Part shown: positions 59,288-64,000 of the stretch, one piece after another
Position numbering within the stretch: the first letter of the stretch is position 1
How the letters are laid out: the number at the start of each line of letters is the position of its first letter
NCBI GenBank assembly: GCA_963697995.1
Contig: OY969110.1
Coordinates: 992,001 to 1,056,000, forward strand
Source: MFD00082-c5 sp963697995
GTDB lineage: Bacteria; Chlamydiota; Chlamydiia; Chlamydiales; JAJFMB01
Reading direction: 5' to 3'
DNA length: 64,000 bases
The notes under the pieces: generated by a model
What the model was told of the DNA's origin: nothing
What the model saw: only the letters and a program-made list of their open reading frames with translations
The model's database searches: none
Position numbers and translations under genes: made by a program

Positions 59288-60300
59288 GTGTTTATCGATC
59301 GAGTAAAAGTAAAATTTACTGCAGGTAAAGGTGGCAACGGTGTTGTCGCATGGATTCGGCAAAAATATATTCCGAAGGGGGGGCCCTGCGGTGGTAATGG
59401 CGGTTTTGGTGGCTCTATTGTCCTCCAGGCTGATGCTGAGATCTCATCGCTTGATTGGTTTCGGAATCGACGTTTAATTAAAGCTGAAAATGGACAACAA
59501 GGGGGCCCAAACAAGTGTCAGGGGCGTCGGGGAAAAGAGCTCCTTTTGAAAGTTCCTTGCGGCACTCTCGTTCGCTCATTGGAAACCAATGAAATTCTTC
59601 ACGATTTGACTGAACACGGGCAGAAAGTGGTCCTTTGTAAGGGAGGAAAAGGGGGGCTTGGAAACGATCATTTTAAATCGCCAACAAGACAGGCACCCAA
59701 TTTTTGTACTCCAGGTAAGATGGGGAGGAGCTTGAGGTCGAGCTTGAGTTGAAAATTATTGCAGATGTGGGTCTTGTCGGATTCCCAAATGCAGGTAAGT
59801 CAACCCTTATCAATTCTCTTGCGAATTTACGTGTGAAAAGCGCAGCTTACCCCTTCACCACTCTTCAACCCAATATCGGTTTTATTAAATACCCCGATCA
59901 AACCCGTCTTTATATTGCCGATATTCCTGGAATTATCGAGAATGCCCACAAAGATAAAGGGCTTGGCCTTGAGTTTTTGCGCCATATCGAAAGAACGAAG
60001 CTTCTGCTTTTTGTTTTAGATAGCTCTGGGATTGATGGTCGAGATCCTTTAAGTGACTATAAAGTCCTTCTCAATGAACTCTCTTCCTATAACGAAGAGC
60101 TTTTAGAGCGTCCCCGTTATATTCTTTTAAACAAGATCGATGATGATGAGTCAAAACCAAACATCAAAGCATTTTTGAAAAAAGTGAAAAACGAGACGAT
60201 TTTTCAAGTTTCAGCTCTTACCGGTGAGGGGTTAGATCATTTGGTCGATGCTTTAAAAGCGTTAAAACCTGTTGATATCGTCGATGAGTTGTCTCAGTAA
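59288..60300 (+). CDS. obg: GTPase Obg (CgtA), frame broken by one missing G
   Basis: Obg fold at the N-terminus from GTG 59288 (VKFTAGKGGNGVVAWIRQKY, repeated Gly-rich loops) and G domain with P-loop GFPNAGKST, switch PFTTLQPNIG, DIPGIIENAH and NKID. Total about 338 residues, usual length for a short-tailed Obg. As sequenced the frame ends at 59752: GKMG is followed by RSLRSSLS instead of the expected EELEVELELK. The run after AT at about 59718-59722 has four Gs, and a fifth restores ATG-GGG-GAG-GAG and the whole G domain. Obg is normally essential for ribosome assembly and stringent control, so an indel in the consensus is much more likely than a dead gene. Confidence 0.9.
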
Positions 60301-61326
60301 CCCAAAGTTTTTTCTGTTGTGAGGAAATGAGATCCGAGGCAAATCTTCGTGATCTTTGTCTTCTGGATGAGTTTCAACTTCAGCAATCTCTCCGTTATCT
60401 AGAAGTTTTTTATATTTTTGATTTAAAAAGGCGATTTGCTCAGAATTTAGGGCCTCTTTTAATCTAATCACAAAATGATCTTTCACATAGCGGCTCGAGT
60501 GGTATCTTTTGTAAAACAGTTTGATGGTATCAACCGCTTCATCTTCTCCGTAGCAAATTTTGTAAAAGGAGAGATCATCTTCACTGATGGTTTTGTGGGT
60601 AAGAAGGGTCTCTTTGAGAAACCTTTCCCATCCTTTCCAGTAAGTTCCTCCTTCAGCTTCGACAAGGACTAAGGGAATGATATTGTTTTTCCCCGTTTGC
60701 ATAAGGGTTAGAATTTCAAAGAGCTCATCGCAGGTGCCAAGCCCTCCTGGGAAAGCGGCCACGGCGTGGGACTGGCTTAAAAACATCAGCTTTCTTGTAA
60801 AAAAATAGCGAAATAAGATGTGTTTGTTATCGTCGCCAAAAAGTTCGAAAAGGGGTTCTTCGAAGGGGAGGCGAATGGCAAGCCCAAACCGGTTGTGCTC
60901 TTCTGCCCCCTCAAGCCCTGCAAGCATGATTCCTTTGGCAGCTCCCGTCATGCACATCCAGTTAAGCTCTCCCATTTTTTCGCTGAGCCGTTTGGCGGTT
61001 TGGTAGTTAGGGTCATTTTCGGGTGTTCTTGCCGATCCAAAGATGCTAATTTTTAGTCTGTCTTGGTACTGATTGAAGATATTAAATGCGTACCGCATCT
61101 CTTTTAAGGCTCTTGTCATGAGCTTAATTTGCCCCATATCGTGGTTATCGACGAGGAGGCGAAGAGAGGTTTGAATCTGTTGCGCTATAAGATCTTGTGC
61201 AAAAGGTGTCGGGTTTTTTTCTAATGATTCAATAAGCTTATGTATGGGATTTAAGTATTTAGGATCGTTTAAGTCGATATTCTTTCCCAAGAGAGGCCCC
61301 TTTTTTAGTTCTTTTTTGCCTTTCAT
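60262..61326 (-). CDS. LOG-family protein (nucleotide monophosphate phosphoribohydrolase-like)
   Basis: 354 aa. The Rossmann-like LOG domain spans about residues 90-290: KISIFGSARTPENDPNYQTA, the TGAAKGIMLAGLEGA loop (family GGGxxGxM) and the catalytic PGGLGTCDE (family PGGxGTxxE). Members cleave nucleoside monophosphates to base and ribose 5-phosphate and were long misannotated as lysine decarboxylases. N- and C-terminal extensions resemble the longer PpnN-like or chlamydial forms. ATG 61326. The 3' end overlaps the end of obg by 39 bases (convergent). Confidence 0.85.
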   Translation of the reverse strand: MKGKKELKKGPLLGKNIDLNDPKYLNPIHKLIESLEKNPTPFAQDLIAQQIQTSLRLLVDNHDMGQIKLMTRALKEMRYAFNIFNQYQDRLKISIFGSARTPENDPNYQTAKRLSEKMGELNWMCMTGAAKGIMLAGLEGAEEHNRFGLAIRLPFEEPLFELFGDDNKHILFRYFFTRKLMFLSQSHAVAAFPGGLGTCDELFEILTLMQTGKNNIIPLVLVEAEGGTYWKGWERFLKETLLTHKTISEDDLSFYKICYGEDEAVDTIKLFYKRYHSSRYVKDHFVIRLKEALNSEQIAFLNQKYKKLLDNGEIAEVETHPEDKDHEDLPRISFPHNRKNFGLLRQLIDDINRF

Positions 61327-61369
61327 CCATTTTTACCCTTTTAAACTCGATAAGGGAAGAGATATTTTT

Positions 61370-61651
61370 TAGTCGGCCCTTAAAAAAGTCCTCTCCAAGA
61401 AAAAAGGGCCCCTTTTGACAAAAAATGCGTTTTACTCCTCACCAAACCCCTCAAGAGGGTTTAGATCGTCGTTCACCGCGTTTTTTGTTGCAAAAGGATC
61501 ACTTTTTCTTTGGAGAGTGCGCGTTCCATTCGCGAAATTTTTAAGCTTTTCTCATTGCCATATAATTAAAGTTTGCAAAATAGGCTATGTCTCTCTTCCT
61601 CGTTAACTGCAAATTTTTCTCAAAGAACCCTTACTTTTTAAGGGCCGACTA
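61370..61651 (+). mobile_element. MITE copy D (tandem, first of three)
   Basis: 282 bp between TA dinucleotides. Termini differ slightly from copies A-C: GTCGGCCCTTAAAAAAGT and ACTTTTTAAGGGCCGAC, so both ends carry the matching CTT/AAG variant and the inverted repeat is conserved by paired changes. Internal palindrome AAAAGGGCCCCTTTT near the left end and hairpin CCCTC-AA-GAGGG. It carries a 63-codon open frame found in all three tandem copies, probably not a gene. Confidence 0.85.
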
Positions 61652-61653
61652 TT

Positions 61654-61934
61654 TAGTCGGCCCTTAAAAAAGTCCTCTCCAAGAAAAAGGGCCCCTTTTG
61701 ACAAAAAATGCGTTTTACTCCTCACCAAACCCCTCAAGAGGGTTTAGATCGTCGTTCACCGCTTTTTTTGTTGCAAAAGGATCACTTTTTCTTTGGAGAG
61801 TGCGTGTTCCATTCGCAAAATTTTTAAGCTTTTCTCATTGTCACATAATTAAAGTTTGCAAAATAGGCTATGTCTCTCTTCCTCGTTAACTGCAAATTTT
61901 TCTCAAGGAACCCTTACTTTTTCAGGGCCGACTA
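61654..61934 (+). mobile_element. MITE copy E (tandem, second of three)
   Basis: 281 bp, TA-flanked, joined to copy D by TT (…GACTATTTAGTC…). The left end has the CTTAA variant while the right end has CAGGG, so the two ends no longer pair perfectly at that position. Confidence 0.85.
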
Positions 61935-61936
61935 TT

Positions 61937-62216
61937 TAGTCGGCCCTTAAAAAAGTCCTCTCCAAGAAAAAGGGCCCCTTTTGACAAAAAATGCGTTTTA
62001 CTCCTCACCAAACCCCTCAAGAGGGTTTAGATCGTCGTTCACCGCTTTTTTTGTTGCAAAAGGATCACTTTTTCTTTGGAGAGTGCGCGTTCCATTCGCG
62101 AAATTTTTAAGCTTTTCTCATTGCCATATAATTAAAGTTTGCAAAATAGGCTATGTCTCTCTTCCTCGTTAACTGCAAATTTTTCTCAAAGAACCCTTAC
62201 TTTTTCAGGGCCGACT
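61937..62216 (+). mobile_element. MITE copy F (tandem, third of three)
   Basis: 280 bp with the same TT joint on the left. The right end reads GGGCCGACTTTTTAAG with no TA, unlike the other copies. Almost identical to copy D in its interior. Beyond it, 62217-62285 is a short leader before gmhA. Confidence 0.85.
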
Positions 62217-62285
62217 TTTTAAGATCAATCCGCTACCCAATAAATTCCCATTTTCAGTATGGTATTGAAGCATTATTGAAGAGAG

Positions 62286-62889
62286 ATGTTTTGCATGTTG
62301 AAAAAAAGTCGTAAGTCTGTTCAAGAGGCTATAGAGGCCGTTACAAAACTTTTAGATGAGACTTCCCTTATCTTTATCGAATCTGCTGCTGAGGCCATTG
62401 CAGCGTGTTTTGAGAGGGGTGGAAAGTTGTTGATTGCAGGAAATGGGGGGAGTTTGTGCGATGCTTCTCATTTTGCTGAGGAACTTACGGGCTTTTTTTA
62501 GGGAGCCAAGACGTGCTCTTCCTGCCATTTGCCTTTCAGACTCTGGCCACATGAGTTGCGTAGCAAATGATTTGGGCTTTGAATTCGTGTTTTCAAGGGG
62601 TGTAGAAGCGCTTGGCACCCCTCAGGATATCTTCATAGGGCTTACGACAAGTGGCAACTCTCCTAGCATCGTTAATGCGTTTCTTAAGGCTAAAAAAATG
62701 GGGCTTAAAACAATCGCTTTTTTGGGGAAGGGGGGTGGAAAATTAAAGGGGGTTGCAGATATAGAGCTTGTGATAGAGGGGTTTAAAACCTCTGATAGGA
62801 TTCAGGAAGCTCATATGGCGGCCATTCATATTGTGATTGAACTTGTCGAGGAGCGCCTTTTTTCTTTAAAGGAGTGTGTTCTTAACTGA
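62286..62889 (+). CDS. gmhA: Sedoheptulose 7-phosphate isomerase-like (GmhA), one-base frameshift
   Basis: About 200 residues with an SIS domain. The first part ends LLIAGNGGSLCDASHFAEEL (GmhA-type phosphosugar site, including His of ASHFAEEL). The frame as sequenced stops at 62501 in TTTTTTT-AGG; six Ts instead of seven give TGFFREPRRALPAICLSDSG and the rest of the domain (FIGLTTSGNSPSIVNAF) to the stop at 62889. GmhA starts ADP-heptose synthesis for the LPS core; heptose is absent from Chlamydia but plausible in environmental relatives. Start ATG 62286 or 62295. The stop overlaps the lpxK ATG, so the two envelope genes are coupled. Confidence 0.82.
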
Positions 62890-64000
62890 TGTTTAAGAGA
62901 TTTGAGATCATATTTACGAGTTGGATTAGGCGCTCTCCACGGGGCGTTTTTTCCTCTTTTGCAAGATTTATCCTCTTTCTCTTAAGCCTTGTGTACGCTT
63001 TTCTTGTTAAATTCCGCTCCCGTCTTTTTAAGCAAGGTTGGATTCCAGCCTACTCCTCACCTGTGCCAGTCGTCATAAGTGTTGGCAATATTGTTGCTGG
63101 AGGCTCAGGCAAGACTCCTATTACGATGAAATTGGCAAGTGAACTTTTTCGATTAGCTCCTCTTGCGATTCTTTCAAGGGGGTACCGCTCCCACGCTGAA
63201 AATCAGAAGGAGCCTTTTGTTGTGAGCCGTGGTTTTGGGCCCTGTAAAAGTGCTGTTGTTTGTGGTGATGAAGCGTATCTTTTAGCTAAGAAATTGCCGG
63301 GAGTTTTTGTAATATCTGGAAAAAATAGGCAAAAAGCCTCCAATTTGGCTGCAAGAGAAGGGATACAGATCATAGTTTTAGACGATGGGATGCAACACAG
63401 GGCTTTGAGCCGCGATTTTGAAGTTGTAGTTCTAGATGCTGAAGACCCTTTTGGACAAGGGTATTTTTTGCCAAGAGGGTTTCTGAGGGACGAATTAGAG
63501 GAACTTGAAAGAGCTGATCTTATCATCTTAAATCATGCCGATAGCGATGAGCGGTTTTTGTCTTTATCTCAAGAGTTAAAACAGTTCACAAAAGCCCCTA
63601 TTGTCCGAGCAAAAGCTTTGATAGAATCTTTTATCGACTTTGATGGGCAGAAGGTGTCTTTAAGAGAGGGGTGTCCTGTGGGAGCCTTTTGTGCTATCGC
63701 AAATCCTGAAAGATTTTTTTCATCACTTGAAGCTTTAAAATTAAATTTAGTAAATAAGCTTGCCAATTCAGATCATATGCCTTTTAATAAAACCGAACTT
63801 ACTCTATTTGCAAGGGAAGCTAAACGACTTGGGGCAGAAGCGCTTATTTGTACCGAAAAGGATCGGGTGAAGTTTGATGAGCCGCTTGATTTGCCTCTTC
63901 CCCTTTACACGACTCAAATGGTGCTTCATTTCTTGAATGGGGAAGAAAAATGGACGGCCTTTGTGTCGAACGTACAAAAAAAACTGGCCTTGAGAACTTG
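62889..64000 (+). CDS. lpxK: Tetraacyldisaccharide 4'-kinase (partial, 3' end outside window)
   Basis: At least 370 residues without a stop. N-terminal membrane-associated segment (FARFILFLLSLVYAFLVKF), then VVISVGNIVAGGSGKTPITM with the LpxK P-loop, LSRGYRS, VVCGDEAYLLAKKL, IIVLDDGMQHRAL (family DDGxQH) and DAEDPFGQGYFLPRGFLR, all diagnostic. LpxK phosphorylates the 4' position of the lipid A disaccharide at the inner membrane. ATG 62889 overlaps the gmhA stop (ATGA-like). In other bacteria it is often beside msbA or kdsB; here it follows gmhA. Confidence 0.95.
   Translation, partial: MFKRFEIIFTSWIRRSPRGVFSSFARFILFLLSLVYAFLVKFRSRLFKQGWIPAYSSPVPVVISVGNIVAGGSGKTPITMKLASELFRLAPLAILSRGYRSHAENQKEPFVVSRGFGPCKSAVVCGDEAYLLAKKLPGVFVISGKNRQKASNLAAREGIQIIVLDDGMQHRALSRDFEVVVLDAEDPFGQGYFLPRGFLRDELEELERADLIILNHADSDERFLSLSQELKQFTKAPIVRAKALIESFIDFDGQKVSLREGCPVGAFCAIANPERFFSSLEALKLNLVNKLANSDHMPFNKTELTLFAREAKRLGAEALICTEKDRVKFDEPLDLPLPLYTTQMVLHFLNGEEKWTAFVSNVQKKLALRT

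Noticed and set aside
61415..62172. 63-codon open frame repeated in MITE copies D, E and F (MTKNAFYSSPNPSRG...)
   Set aside because: It is disrupted or shifted in copies A and C, lacks a ribosome site, and its conservation is explained by the recent tandem duplication of the element.

Overview
The window comes from a member of the Chlamydiae, most likely an environmental (amoeba- or protist-associated) lineage rather than Chlamydia itself. The evidence is a nucleotide (ATP/ADP) translocase next to a chlamydial hypothetical protein and a ytgABCD metal transporter in the same order as around C. trachomatis CT065-CT070, a chlamydial Tsp/CT441-type protease, the rplU-rpmA-obg block, and many eukaryote-like genes (ankyrin repeats, HECT ubiquitin ligases, collagen-like proteins). 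I do not assign a species.

Layout. 1-13718 (minus): a tightly overlapping operon of three giant genes. It starts with a SecA-like DEAD motor (1419 aa), then a 1595-aa protein with an N-terminal tandem repeat, a helical/TPR-like middle and a glycine-rich tail, then a helical protein of more than 1500 aa that runs off the left edge. 13860-21520: npt1-type translocase, a CT066-like protein, an Mrp-like ATPase, ytgA-B-C(R)-D and a cysteine-rich exported protein. 21721-39333: two collagen-like surface proteins with the same architecture (signal peptide, shared N-domain, Gly-X-Thr triplets, glycine-rich C-domain). One is a giant of about 4.7 kaa whose frame is broken by about 25 small indels, the other is an intact 580-aa paralogue, and an orphan gene lies between them. 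39437-43335: TspO, scpAB, Tsp protease, tRNA-Phe. 43630-54000: an accessory island with an ankyrin remnant, two tandem LRR-HECT ubiquitin-ligase genes bracketed by inverted copies of a 279-bp MITE, two uncharacterised genes, an exported methyltransferase, an ankyrin protein and a second inverted-repeat element. 53940-57581: a divergent TetR / NTF2-like-DipZ-hydrolase unit. 57578-61326: a degenerate D-2-hydroxyacid dehydrogenase, rplU, rpmA, obg and a LOG-family protein. 61370-62216: three tandem MITE copies. 62286-64000: gmhA and lpxK (envelope LPS), with lpxK leaving the window.

The most interesting biology is (i) the pair of leucine-rich-repeat proteins carrying what reads as a genuine eukaryote-type HECT E3 domain, including the catalytic-Cys motif, with an unusual three-cysteine LRR unit; (ii) the SecA-like motor operon with two giant partners; and (iii) the MITE family, one copy of which sits inside the stop codon of the second HECT gene and keeps it a stop.

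A caution for all readers. Single-base indels in short homopolymers break obg (normally essential), gmhA, the left-edge giant gene and, at about 25 places that all shift the frame in the deletion direction, the giant collagen gene. Consensus error is the simplest explanation, and the broken genes here should not be called pseudogenes without resequencing.
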